Shown piece after piece: positions 32,910 to 44,692 of a stretch of 64,000 nucleotides of DNA (the stretch's first letter is position 1; every line of letters begins with the position of its first letter). The position numbers and the translations under genes are program-made. The notes beneath the pieces are model-generated. The model saw only the letters and a program-made list of their open reading frames with translations, ran no database searches and was not told where the DNA came from. The DNA comes from Plasmodiophora brassicae (taxonomy: Eukaryota; Endomyxa: Phytomyxea; Phytomyxea; Plasmodiophorida): the NCBI GenBank assembly GCA_036867785.1, contig CP145413.1, positions 124,001 through 188,000 of the forward strand, read 5' to 3'.

Positions 32910-35699
32910 ATGATGATGGTGACGGGGCGATCGTGGATCGTGCCCGCGCTCGTCGCCCTGCTGACGGCATCGGCGAGCGCCGCCGGGTCGTGTGGGACGT
33001 GCTCCGGCCAGGCCCACATCTGCACGTCGATGCAGGCGTCGCCGTCGGCCCCCGTCATGCCGTCCGCGATCACCGTCCTGGAGGCGCCGGCGAACGGCAC
33101 CGGGTCGACGGCGGCGCTGAAGAAGTGGTCCGGGTTCACCCTGCAGACGACGGGCCTGTACCAGATGTTCCACACCGGGCGCGTCTCCGTCCAGTGCGAG
33201 TTCGTCGCCACGCCGTCGGAGACGGTCGAGATCCAGGCCTGCCGGGCGCGGTTCGCGTCGCCTCCCGCCGCCCTGGGCACCTGCGCCGGCGTCGACGTGC
33301 GCGTCGACGCCGGCGCCCAGGTCTACATGAACGGCGACCTGGTCGACCTGGCGACGGCGGCCGCGTTCCCGTACGCGGCCCAGCTGGGCCTGAAGCTCGC
33401 CGTCGCCAACGTCGACGCGCTCCAGGTCGCCTGCGACGGCGTCGTCGTCACGCTCGCCGACGCGTTCGTCAGCGTCGACGTCGCCGCGGGCGCCGCCGTC
33501 AAGGATTGCAACGGCCTGCTGTGCCCAGGGCTGGCGGGCACGTCGTCCGACGACATCCTGCGCACGTACGAGGTGTCGTCGCGGGCGATCCAGCCCCTGC
33601 CCAAGTGCTACGACACGACGGCGACGACGACGACGACGTCGTTCCCGGGCGTGGCGGCCAGGAAGGTGGACTCGTCGAAGACGATGCCGTACGCCGTGTT
33701 CGCGTCCGAGGCGGTGCTTCGGGCCGTGCTCGACGAGTGCCTGGCCGGGCAGACGCTCGAGGCGATGATCACCGACAGCGTGTTCGGGGCGCACGTCGAG
33801 GCCTGCATGTACGACAAGTCGTACGGGCCGGGCATGGAGGACGACGCCCTGGCGTCCATGCGCGCCTACATCCTGCGCCAGGCGGGCGCCACCCGGTCGA
33901 CGACGGCGTCGTCGCCGCTCGTCTACGTCGCCCAGTCGAAGACGTACGATCTGTCAAAGATCCCGCGGGAGACGGTCGCGACGCGCCCAGACACGCTGGA
34001 CATGACGACTGCCGTCGGCTACGACGCCCGGTTCATGCGGTACGCGCCGCGCGCCGACCTGCGCGTCTCCGGGCCGCGGTCCCGTACGCCGGGCCGCCTG
34101 CTGACGCTGACGGAGCTGGCCCTGCCGCCGTCCCCGACGACCGCACCGGCACCCGCCGCCGTCCAGGGGACCGTCCCGTCCGTCGACCTTGTCAACGTTC
34201 CCGAGACGGCGGCGTCGGCGCCCATGATGACGACCGCACCGGCACCCGCCGGCGTTCAGGTGACCGTCCCGTCCGTCGACCTTGTCAACGTTCCCAAGAC
34301 AGCGCCGGCGCCGTTGGCGCCCATGACGACGGCACCGGCGGCCACGACGCCAGGCAGGTCGACGCGGAACAGCGCAGGCCCTATTGCCGCAAGCACGCCG
34401 AACGCCGCTCCCATGACTGCTGCTCCGGCGAGTGCAGCCCCAGCCGCAAAGGCCGTATCGACTGCAGCTCCGACGACGTCGGTGGCCCCGGCGGGTGCCG
34501 CCCCGACGACGTCGACTGCGGTGAACGTAGTTCCTACGCCGGCCGCGTCGACCGTGTCGACTGCGTCTCCGAAGGCCATGGCTCCGGCGGGTGCAGTTCC
34601 GGCGACGGCGCCCGGCGGAGCACGGGGAACGTTTGCGCCCGCGGGCGCATCGCCTGGTGCCCCGATGACGTCGGTTCCCTCTGGCAGTACGTCGGCAGTG
34701 GGCGTCGTGCCGGGGGTGCCAGCGGGTGCCACAGTGACGCACGCCTTCACGAAGACGCACACGGGCGAGAAGGTGGACGAGGTCGCCGGCGCGATCTGGG
34801 CGACGCGGTCGTTCGCGTTCACGGCCGTGTCGATCGCCCGCACGCGAACGATCTTCGGGACGGTTCTCTGCATCGGCGGCCCGTCCGAGTTCATCAGCAA
34901 CGCGTCGTTCGCGTCGCTGCTGACGATCGATGGGTTCCTGCGGATCGCGCCGTCGTCGGCGCCGCTGCGGCAGCTGGCACAGGAGGTCCTCATGGCGAGC
35001 CAGGGCACGACCGCTGCCGACGCGCCGGGCAACGCCGGGTTCTGCATGGCCAACCCGCTCGGCGACGGCGACGTCTGCGTTGCCAGGCGCACCCGGTCCA
35101 ACCTGCAGGTGTTCCGCCGCGAGAAGCAGGACAGGGCCATGACGATCTTCATCCCGGGCCCGCAGCCCGTCAACGTCCAGTGCCACGACGTGTTCACGTC
35201 GACGACGATGACGTTCACGCTGTCCGGGCGCGATGAGCTCCCGGCGCAGCAGGCGCCGCCGCAGCAGCAAGGCCCACTGGGCGACGTCCCCATCCCGGGT
35301 GGCGATGCTCGACGGGCGAACGCCGACGACGTGATCTGGCCTGTGCGCCAGGCCAGCCTGACGATCCCGATGCCGCGCAAGACGGCACCATCCGACGATC
35401 TGACTCCGGGCGTCCCGGCGCCGAACGGGCGTCCTGCTCTGCCGAGCATTGCTGTCGACAGCGCCGGCCTGCCGATCGTGCCGGCGGGTGGTGCCTCGCA
35501 GCAGCCGATGACGCTGAACGGGGACAGGTTCACGGCCACGATCCCCGTTGCTGGTGGCCCGGCACCCGTTACTGGCCTGCCTTCGAACGGAGCGCAGACC
35601 CTAGGCGCGTCGTCGTTCCCGACGCGCGCGCCGTCCGCTGGCGGGGCCAACCAGGGCGCGAGCGTGAACCCGGCGGCTCCTGAATCGTGCTCCACATAA
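32910..35699 (+). CDS. Large secreted mucin-like protein, intronless, GC-rich
   Basis: About 929 residues. The start is the ATG at 32910, giving a clean signal peptide (WIVPALVALLTASASA). The Cys-containing N-terminal region (~25-230) has regular beta strands and ends CNGLLCPGLAGTSSDD, resembling the tail of a von Willebrand D domain; this resemblance is weak. The middle (~390-620) is an Ala/Pro/Thr/Ser-rich, presumably O-glycosylated spacer with internal repeats (VTVPSVDLVNVPKTAPA-type units, three copies). A second globular segment follows (IWATRSFAFTAVSIAR.. to VNVQCHDVFTSTTMTF), then a Pro/Ala/Gly-rich tail. No membrane anchor was found. Likely wall, matrix or spore-coat protein; no enzymatic motif recognised. 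The absence of introns and higher GC set it apart from its neighbours. Confidence 0.75.
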   Translation: MMMVTGRSWIVPALVALLTASASAAGSCGTCSGQAHICTSMQASPSAPVMPSAITVLEAPANGTGSTAALKKWSGFTLQTTGLYQMFHTGRVSVQCEFVATPSETVEIQACRARFASPPAALGTCAGVDVRVDAGAQVYMNGDLVDLATAAAFPYAAQLGLKLAVANVDALQVACDGVVVTLADAFVSVDVAAGAAVKDCNGLLCPGLAGTSSDDILRTYEVSSRAIQPLPKCYDTTATTTTTSFPGVAARKVDSSKTMPYAVFASEAVLRAVLDECLAGQTLEAMITDSVFGAHVEACMYDKSYGPGMEDDALASMRAYILRQAGATRSTTASSPLVYVAQSKTYDLSKIPRETVATRPDTLDMTTAVGYDARFMRYAPRADLRVSGPRSRTPGRLLTLTELALPPSPTTAPAPAAVQGTVPSVDLVNVPETAASAPMMTTAPAPAGVQVTVPSVDLVNVPKTAPAPLAPMTTAPAATTPGRSTRNSAGPIAASTPNAAPMTAAPASAAPAAKAVSTAAPTTSVAPAGAAPTTSTAVNVVPTPAASTVSTASPKAMAPAGAVPATAPGGARGTFAPAGASPGAPMTSVPSGSTSAVGVVPGVPAGATVTHAFTKTHTGEKVDEVAGAIWATRSFAFTAVSIARTRTIFGTVLCIGGPSEFISNASFASLLTIDGFLRIAPSSAPLRQLAQEVLMASQGTTAADAPGNAGFCMANPLGDGDVCVARRTRSNLQVFRREKQDRAMTIFIPGPQPVNVQCHDVFTSTTMTFTLSGRDELPAQQAPPQQQGPLGDVPIPGGDARRANADDVIWPVRQASLTIPMPRKTAPSDDLTPGVPAPNGRPALPSIAVDSAGLPIVPAGGASQQPMTLNGDRFTATIPVAGGPAPVTGLPSNGAQTLGASSFPTRAPSAGGANQGASVNPAAPESCST

Positions 35700-35789
35700 A
35701 CAGGAAGTCGGCGTATCGTACGCGTTGTGTCGATGGATGATGCTTGCGCGAGCTGAACGCGGCGAGTCTGGACAGCCTTGTCGCATGCG

Positions 35790-36949
35790 CTAGTTTACAC
35801 ATTGCGATCCTGCCAGCGTGGCCAGCACGGCCTTCGTCCTCTGCTGGATGGAGTCCTTGAACATGAACAGCAACGCGGATCCCAGGACGCTCTTGACGAT
35901 CTGGGTTTGCATGCCCTGCACGACAGCATTGGGTTGCTGCTGCCGACGGGCAGGCGGGGACGAATCGGGTGGCACTAGACCTTGTACATCGCGAGGAACC
36001 CGTCCTGCTGGAGGATGTGCAGTAGGGTCGCCGTGACGCCGACGTCCGCACCCTTGGACGATTGCAGGCGCGTCTTCGCCATGATGTACGGGTACGTGAT
36101 CACCGTCGCCACAGCTTTCGCTCTGGACGGGCGGACGTCAGCAGCGGGAACGGTTTACGTACACGGATGGCGCATGCCCACATGGCGCCAATGACGAATG
36201 CCTCGAAGGCCGTCAGCTCGACGGCGGCGCTGGCGGCGGCCGTATCGTCGTCCGCACGCCGCTTCCGCTTGACGCTGCGCCACCATTTCTTGAGCTTGTC
36301 GAATACCATGAACTGGATCGCCGGGTTCGTCGTCAGGACCAGCGCAGGCATCATGCCTTTGTAGAGGGCGCCGAGCCCCTCGGTCGCGACGATGTCCGAC
36401 ACGACGCCGGTGATCCCGGACGACGACCGCCCGCCACCGTGGCCGGTCTGCAACCGGGTCTGCACGACGCTACAGGAGACAGCAGGTCGAAAGGCGCGCC
36501 CAGAGCCCACAGCGTCACGCCGATTGCGAACCTCACTGGATTGACAAAGATCTGGCTGATCGCGCCGGCCAGCATGCCGACCGCCAACGACCGCACGATG
36601 GACATGTTCGGCCCAGCGAGCGACTTCAGCGCCGCGTAGTTCGAGAAGTACATACTGTTCTGGACCACGACCTGGCGCGCACGGGCACGTCAGACCAGGG
36701 CAGGCGCGCGCGCCTAACTCATGGGTGTCCCGGGTCCCCCACCTTGACGTACTCACTGTGCAGTCCGACGAACAGCCCGGCGACGCCGTCGCGCTGCACG
36801 ATGGCGCGCAGGATCGCGACCGTGGAGTCGGCGGCGCCCGGGTCCGCCTGCAGGCGCGTTTTCACCAGGTCCAACGGGTACGTGATCGTCGACGACAGCA
36901 GGCCGGCGGCGACGCCCGACGCCGCCTCCTGTGCGATCCGCCACGACAT
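35790..36949 (-). CDS. SLC25A17: Mitochondrial-carrier-family protein, peroxisomal PMP34/SLC25A17-like
   Basis: Carrier repeats are visible: YPLDLVKTRLQ (first), NPVSVVQTRLQ (second, signature degenerate at the acidic position) and TYPYIMAKTRLQ (third). The last exon reads MYK|GMQTQIVKSVLGSALLFMFKDSI, which matches the peroxisomal ATP/cofactor carrier ending (LLQTVLTAALMF..). Such carriers exchange ATP, CoA or NAD across the peroxisomal membrane. Introns are short; the clearest remove GTGAGG..CTGTAG near 36466-36532, GTACGT..CGAAAG near 36114-36165 and GTCTAG..GTGCAG near 35920-35985. The exon 1-2 junction near 36700-36770 is unresolved: donor GTGAGT is strong but frame does not close cleanly. 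Start ATG complementary to 36947-36949; stop at 35790. Confidence 0.8.
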
Positions 36950-37168
36950 GGACGGCGGGCGTGGGTCGGCGGCCGCCCACGATTCAAACCCGAACACTGC
37001 GTTTTATTCGAGTCGACCCGCGAAGAGTCGGCCACCCAAACGTTACACGGCCCCTGCCAGTGCCGTCTCACATCGCCGGTGTCCATGTCGGTTCTCGTGC
37101 CACTGTGTGCACTTCGTCGTCGTAACCGGCGTGGCAGTTGAGGGAAACAGTGTGTGCACGTGTGTGTG

Positions 37169-37171
<3 letters not shown>

Positions 37172-37238
<67 letters not shown>
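37172..37238. repeat. (AG)n microsatellite, 67 bp
   Basis: Uninterrupted AG dinucleotide run, preceded by a TGTGTG run, between the carrier gene start and the 3' end of the lectin/filamin module. Confidence 0.97.
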
Positions 37239-37242
<4 letters not shown>

Positions 37243-37284
37243 AAGAGAAAGTTCGGTAGGTCAACGATACGGGGAGGGCAGCGG

Positions 37285-38575
37285 TTAGTCGAAGACGGGT
37301 TCGATTTGGATGTCGCCAAGTCGGATCCAGCGGCCAGGTGTAGCCGCGTCGGCCGTCCGAACGAGGACGTCGAACATTCCGTCCCGGTCGGGCGTGAATT
37401 CGACGGTGTAGGTGCCGTCGTGGTTGTCGGCGATGGCGTCAGTCAGGTCGATCAGGCAGCTGGACGCAGCGTCGATGGAGCAGTCGCCATCGTCGCGTTG
37501 CGGCCGCAAGGCGACGCAGAACGTAACCGGTTCGCCGCTGTATCGAGGAAACCCACAGGAATCCCGGGCCTCCAACGTGAACCGGGACGGGTGAAGAGTG
37601 CTGCCAGTGATCAACCCCTTCTCAACGAGGACGAACATCGGCACATGAAGTACCGGACGAGACAACGACATCAGCTCGATCGTCTGGATGCTGTACGTTA
37701 GCCACTCGGTGCTGGCAGTTACCCCTACAGGAACCGGCGGTCAGTTGCAGGCCGTAGGGGTGACACACGCACGCGAACCAATCCAGGCGCGGTTCCTCGC
37801 TAACTTTAGCAGAGCTGTGTTGAAATTCGCTACTAGCACGTGCTTGTCGTCGATGTAGACGTCGACACGCTCACTTTGGTGCGTATAGTCAATCCTGGCT
37901 GTGTGGAATTTCCTACGAGGCACGCGTCGGCGCTAAACGCTCACGTTGACACATTAGGGGATTGTCGCCTACCCATCATCGTATGCCACGATAGTCTCAT
38001 GAGTCCTTGCTATTTCCACCCCATCGCGCATCACGTAAATTGCTGTCGAAAACTGATTACTGAACACGATGGCCAGTTCTGAGCTCCGGCCTAGACCTGT
38101 GGCACTGCTGTCAACCAGGTCGTTATCACCAAATGGAAACGGCGGCACGTGCAACTTACCGAGGCCCCACTTATTCCTTGAAAACGCTTCTGGACCTTCC
38201 CCTTGAACAACGAACGCGATACCATTCGAAAGGATTGCGAATCCTTGCATACGAAACGTCATCGTGAACGAGAACGAATCGTCAATGCGGACCGGCTGTC
38301 TCCAGAACACTGACGTGAACTGATGCCGACCGGTTGTGATATCTTCCTTGCTCATGTGAGCACAAGCAAAGCGTTTCCAAAGCAGGAAGGCACGTACCGA
38401 CTGCAGATCCGTTCCTGGCAATTTTCGCACCATCGCCATTAACAAGAATGGACGGATCGGCGAAATGCGCCGTGTCGAAGCCAGGGACGAACGCCATCTT
38501 GGGATGGCATTCGGGAGCAAGTTTACAGTCCTCATGTCCCTGCGATTCGAACTTATGCAGCGTCAGTCTAGGCAA
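37285..38575 (-). other. L-type lectin plus filamin-repeat module
   Basis: Exons at 37969-38575 and 37741-37923 give the legume/L-type lectin pattern: [45 protein letters not shown], then [20 protein letters not shown]. The final exon (37285-37671) is a filamin/ABP280 immunoglobulin repeat: [20 protein letters not shown] and [20 protein letters not shown]. The 5' edge starts directly after a plausible acceptor (TTGCCTAG) without an initiator Met, which is why it is read as the C-terminus of the large membrane protein. Confidence 0.7.
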
Positions 38576-41500
38576 ACATTTAGTCTAAGCATTGCGTGTC
38601 CAGGTGAACAATGCCCACATTTGGGTAAACAGTAGCGGTTCGGAATTTGGCGCTCGAATCTCAATGTCCAGAACACCTTTATCGACATCGATGCATCTGC
38701 AGTTGCCATGGTGAACAATTCATCAGCTCCTATCAACCAGCGACATCCTGACAATCGGTTGTGCAGAATCTTCTCATCGAAAAGTCTGAGTCCGGTTTCG
38801 ATCACCTGATGCCGGTCGACGTTGAAGGTGAGGTCGTCGATACTGCGACAATGAAACCGTCACTGTGCGTCCATTGCACGTTGCTATACGGCGACCAACG
38901 TAGTGACTGTCAGAGGGTGAAGCTCCCAGTGGTTCTGTTCCTTTACGGACGCCAACTTGACTTCCGGTGTCGGTGGCAGGCGAACAAATGGGATGTAGCC
39001 AGAGTGTACACCTGAGCATATGACAGCCTCAGCTACCGCGAGAGGTGATCCGTGCTGAGGATCTGCCGTTACCGTCGAGGTCGGTGAAGAAAAGCTTTCC
39101 ATCAATCCGGTTGCAAGCCAGGACAAAGTTGAGCGGATTATAAATCTATACAGATTCAATGATCACACGTTGGTAGGACAATCTGCCTCGTGGGTTTGCC
39201 ACCAACCTTGGCGTACATGGGGACCTCTACGAATCGCTTGCTCAATGAGTTTCTTAGGCTCGAGAAAAGCTTATTTGTGTTCACCGAGAGAGCCCGTAAC
39301 AACCCATAACTCTTCGAGGCGGTAGATTTCCGGCTGATTGTTGGTATGGCCTCAAATACAGTCAAATCCATCCACCAACGTTGATGGATGCCGAACATGT
39401 TCGTGAATTGAAGATCGACGACTAATGGCAGGGACGTGTTTCCCTGCGCTGCCGCTAGGGCTAGCTGGAGAACGCTATTGGCGACGCACATTTTCGGGTT
39501 AATGAAATCTTGCACGTCGCATTGCTTCATGGGGTCAACATTCTCTCCGAACACCCTGGCGTAGATGTCTCGATGCAGCAAGGCACCCTTTGCCAGCGTA
39601 AGGTCGGTAGTGGCATCAGCAAATGCTTCGCCTTTCCAGTGAAGTGCGATGCGCACGTTGCCCCAGGAAATATCAAACGGTGCGGTGAACGGTAATTTGG
39701 TCACTGAGCAGCAGCGACCATGAGCACGCTAGGATCATCACAGCGAACGCAAACTATTTACGAACCCATCTTGAATCCAGCAGAATACGAATTGGTAGAT
39801 ACCAATGCGTATTCGAAAACGAAACCTGAACTGTTGCCCGTTGAAGGTTTCGACCGGTCGATTGGAACCTCAAAGCTGACACCGGAGAAGATACGCGATA
39901 CGAAGTTCGCGTAGGGTCCCGCGCTCGGGTGCGCCCGGATGACAGCTCGCCGTTGCGAAGACTGCATCAGGCCATCGTAGGCAGCTCCCAACTATATCAT
40001 ACGACTCGTCAGCAGACCGGTACTGCAGGAGTAAGCGGGCCCGACCATTTCCGTGTCCATGGACTCAATAGTGACGTTGAAGAAGAAGTCGAGGCCGCCA
40101 TTCGAGAACATGGTTGGCAGCGTCAGCGACATTGGCTGGACTGTGATGTCCAAAACGGGGAATGTCCCATAGTCAACTGTGAAAGAGCATTCAGGAAACG
40201 TCAACACGAATGGGGACGACACGACAGCAGTCGTGATCTGCAGATGGTTAGGTGGAAAATCAAAGATGCAGACAGTTAGCATACCTTGAGCCCTATCTGA
40301 AGGATCAGCCCGAACGACGTTACGAGCCCGGTCCTGTCGTATGGACAAAGCGACCCTCGCATAAAGCATGGGATCTCCAAATCGGTCATGCCGTCGCTGT
40401 CAACGTTGCCGATAGGATCTATTCGGACGATTTCGAACTTGAACCTAGAAAACGCTTAAGAAGACCAGAATCCCTGATGAAGGCAGCGGACAGCGCTAGA
40501 CCTAGACGTCATAGGGATCTTCGTCAAGTTGACCCACGAGTAGAAAGGTGTCAGGTCTGATGCAGCGTTGTGCTGGGGCACCAAGTGGATTGCGATTCTC
40601 GAGTGACCCTGCGGATTGGAATCAGCATCTTGGTTCATATAGTAAGCATGTGCTACGCTTTGGACCCCTTCTAGTAGGACACGTGCTAGAATGTCGGTCA
40701 GACGGCGCTCCCTGGTAAAGCTTGTTGTTCCAATTTCAATATCGAGCTTAACGTGATATTCTCGTCCGCTCGTTATTAGCATGGGCTGGAGGCAAAGTGT
40801 GCCGACCTCCATGAACCGGCGCCTCTTGTCATCATATACCAGCACAGCCATCGGTTGCAGGGCGACTCGAATCGCACAGGGCAGCGTTACAGCACTCATT
40901 GTCTTAGCGACACGGACGCATACGACCTGCCGATTCGAAGTGACATCAATGACGAGGTCGGATCCGATCCGGGTGGGATGTGCTGGAAGGTCCCATTGCG
41001 GATGATTGTACGTCACTCGAGAGAAGGCCCTGGGGAGCCAACAATGGCCGTCTTGCCTATTACGAACTTCGATGGCGGGAATATACGGTAGCGAGAATAC
41101 CTCCCGCGATACCGTCAATCGGACGGTGACAAAGACGAGCGAGCTCGACTGAGTAACGCTTAACAGCTCAACAGTTCCCAGACGTCGTCCCAAACCAACC
41201 CTCTCGAACACACTTACGACGACTTCGGGGACGTTTTCAATTCTGAAATGCGGTCCGACATTCAGTCGACACAACGCGCGAACCGCGACAACGTCGTCGT
41301 TAACGTCGACTGCCAAAAGGTCGACGAGCTCGACAAGTGATTGGGAATGTGATGGAACGGTCGCTATCAGACTCTGGACGGGGCATGGGGGCAGTGACAC
41401 GGCAAAGAGGTTGACGCGGGCGTCAACCGCGAACGGATGCCACTGGGCGTTACGAACGGCACCCGATATGTGAACTGATGGGAGAACTCCAGTATGCAGA

Positions 41501-44458
41501 ACGTCGTTAATGAAAGAACCAAGGTGGAATGCGTCATGGTAACGGGAGACGACGAGCCGCGCCTGAAAAGCAGAATGCCGAAACGAACTGTCAAACGTGA
41601 ATGCGTCCCATTCGACGCATGCCATTCTGTTGTGACCATCGGCCACATCAACCTGCCCGCCAGGGACAATGACTGTTATGGGCGGAAGCGAAGACGTCGA
41701 CTGCGACGATGCCTTGGCAGCAGCGCCTTTGAACGCGGGAGCTGTGACGAAAACGTTAAGATCGCAACTTGCATCGACTACGATCGAGTAATCGATATTC
41801 GGGATGCTGGGGCGAACCCCGCGAGGTGGAATCGGAATCGGAATTGAGACTTGGGTGAAGAGCCTCGACAGGAAATTCGATCCCGATCGGCCGCATATCT
41901 AGACAGAACAACGAGACATGAGCGCGGAGATATCGGCAATGATGTTCACGACGCACCGTCAATTGGGGCAAGTCATGGAACCCATTGGCCATGGATCGGT
42001 GGAGCAGAGAAACCGCAAGCTGCTCATCGGCGAGTTCGATGTCAATAGTGAGCTTGACAGGGACGCGCCTCCCTGATTCCACGACGATCACAGACACGGG
42101 CAGGATTGTAATGACCGCCATCAACGACGTCCCCGCAACCATCAAGTCGAACACGATTTGCGTTAGCTGAACATCCATGGTCCATTGTACCATGACCGAC
42201 GTCTCAACGTTGAGGACAATCCCAAATGGATTATCTGCCGCCCGTCGCACGTTAACGATGTCAACCGATACGTCGCCTAGCAGGCCATTGGACGGCGGAG
42301 ACGGCTTCGGTCTCGAATTCGATGGCGACGATACAGAATGCAGGACTGCTCCCGATGAGCTAAATCCGTTCCCAACATTTGAGCTCATGGGAGACGTTAA
42401 CGCAAGCTGGAACGTGACAGGCGGCATCTGAAATCTGGTCAGTGCTAAGGAGGTAGTTGAAGAGCGCTTGCCTACCTGGTCGATTACATCTTGCAGCATG
42501 CATGAGGGTGGCTGCCCTGGAGAAGGGACACCGGTAACCTGAATCGACAAATCATCGGCACCGGATGCGATCGACCTGATCAACGCTTGAGTGCGTAGCA
42601 GTTCAGATGTTGACTGTTGAGTCGGAATCTGGACAGTGGACGTAAAGTTGCCCTTCTTTGGGGATAGCGTAGCGGCCCTGTTTGTAGCGAGCGCGACCAC
42701 CTTGCCCTGGGAAAGGATTTTCGCGTTAATCTCAGGAAGAGGTACTGAAAGACGAACGCCGGGAAGTAGGGCCTCCATTTCCCATGCAATGGTAGCCAGC
42801 AAACCTAACAGCTACGACTCAGAGCGCTGTGGGATCCGTCGTGGAGCCACTGTTCACCTTGCTTGGGTGAGTCGGCCGTTATGGCGATCGAGGTGACCTG
42901 AGGCGGGTTCGGTCGCGGGGCTCCAGTGGGCTCGTTGAGGACCACGATTTCGTTACCGCTGAAAGGGAACGTAATTGGAAGGAGGAATAGCGGCTGCAAA
43001 GACAGCATCGCCGTAAACGATACTTTGACATGCGTCGGGGTCTTCGCCACCGATCTCGCCAACAGCTCCGACACCCTGAACATACGTCAGCTTGCGTTCG
43101 CAATGCAGGATACGGTCGGACTACGCTGCCCGGTTCAGCACGTTCAGCCTCATAGCAATGTTGACCAGATTGTCGCCGGGGCCGAGAACGCTTGACGATT
43201 GTCGACTCGTCGTAAATTGCGGTAATGGAATGGCACCTTTAAGGAATGGCTTCGAAAACCCGTCAGTGGATACGGCGAACGCCACATCACTGATGCCGAG
43301 CGATGCTGTCGAGGGGTTGAACAGCACGCCGTCGAAGTTGACGGTTATGCGGTCGCTGCACAGGGAATCGATCGCCATGTCCACCATGAAGAACTGGCTC
43401 GACGCCAGCTTGCCGAGCTGGATACCGACCATGCCAATGTACACTGAAAGCACGAGCACCGAGCTCAGCATAACGGCACAGATCGCGCGCCGGCACCATC
43501 GACGTCTCTTCACAAGCAGACTGTCGTCATCCTCAGCATCGTCCTTTTTGTAAGCGCTTGCCGATACGAGGCTGTTCAAACACGTGTCCCTGCGAACAGG
43601 ATCGACAGAAACGGCTTTGGCGACGATATCGGCACCAAGCGGATCGTCGACCGACTCACACTGATCTTCGTCCACTTCATTTCGGTCTGTGCTCGCCTCG
43701 GGCCGGTCTTCGTCGGACTGGTCTTCGTCGGACTGGTCTTCGTCGGACTGGTCTTCGTCGGACTGGTCTTCGTCGGACTGGTCTTCGTCGGACTGGTCTT
43801 CGTCGGACTGGTCTTCGTCGGACTGGTCTTCGTCGGACTGGTCTTCGTCGGACTGGTCTTCGTCGGACTGGTCTTCGTCGGACTGGTCTTCGTCGGACTG
43901 GTCTTCGTCGGACTGGTCTTCGTCGGACTGGTCTTCGTCTATCTCAGAATTGACGTCGCAGTTCGATGACTCGCTTTCAAGACTTCCTGACAGCAAACAC
44001 GACAAGTCCAGAGGGTCTGTCTCGGCTGAACGGTCGTCTCCCTCGTGTACGCTGTCGATGACAGCAACGTCGTTGCCCTCGGGACCGGAAGGACCCACAT
44101 CGTCGCGTTGAACCTGCCGTTCGTCCACTTCCTGTTGGGCGCCGTTGATGGCAGACGATTCAATTCCATCTCGACCAGACGGGTCCGCATCATCGTTTTG
44201 TACACCTTGTCGACTCCGACAACCGTTTTCAGCGTCGACCTGGTCGACACTCCCGTCATGATCAGTGGCAGGTTCGCCTTCCATGTCGGCTCGGTTGCGG
44301 GCCTTCCGGAACGCAGCTGCCCAGACATCATCGTCTCGTTCGCCCCGCGACACCGACCGCGACCTGGCATCGGCGTGGTCCGCGGCATGCTTGGCGTCGT
44401 CGTCCGCACGCGGTCGCCGCGGGTCGGCCTGTGACGACGACGGCGACCCCGTCGTCAT
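37285..44458 (-). CDS. Giant type II membrane protein with serial LEA-2/Tag1-like beta domains
   Basis: ATG 44458 opens a long Ser/Asp/Glu-rich cytosolic tail (~270 residues) including fifteen DEDQS repeats. Then comes a basic stop (KRRRWCRR), one membrane segment ([20 protein letters not shown]) and an extracytosolic beta domain beginning [34 protein letters not shown]. This topology and domain match fungal vacuolar Tag1-like and LEA-2/DUF3712 proteins. Similar domains repeat through exons at 42805-43083, 41756-42802, 40456-41646, 39992-40369, 39758-39991 and 39156-39704 (typical strands [38 protein letters not shown]). Introns are short. The 3' part (below 38600) codes a lectin and a filamin domain and seems to be spliced on, since no new start or signal peptide appears; a separate gene there cannot be excluded. 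Confidence 0.65.
43706..43930 (-). repeat. 15-bp minisatellite x15 encoding (DEDQS)n
   Basis: GTCTTCGTCGGACTG repeats fifteen times without a mismatch, with degenerate half-units on both sides. On the coding (minus) strand each unit is Asp-Glu-Asp-Gln-Ser. Confidence 0.97.
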
Positions 44459-44692
44459 GGAACGTGGCTGGACGGCAACGAACAGTTGTTCTCCCAAGTG
44501 ACCCCGACCCGCCGCCCCGAACTTGAGGGCCACCCCAACTGGGCGAGAACTTCCATTTTGTGACTCGGGCCAGCGTCGGCCACGTAACGTGTCCCGGTAA
44601 CCGCCACCCGTCCGCAGTCCCGGCAAAAGCTCCCTCCCCCAGTCCTGTCAACACTCAACACTGACGAGCCGGCCTCTACTAAGCGTTGGCGT

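Noticed and set aside
32892-35695. Long minus-strand frames and a 767-codon second plus frame in the mucin-like gene
   Set aside because: Arg/Gly-rich antisense and frame-shifted shadows; only the 32910 frame has a signal peptide and ordered domains.
43558-44111. Plus-strand repeat frames reading RTGLR or SSDWS
   Set aside because: They are translations of the DEDQS minisatellite in the wrong strand.
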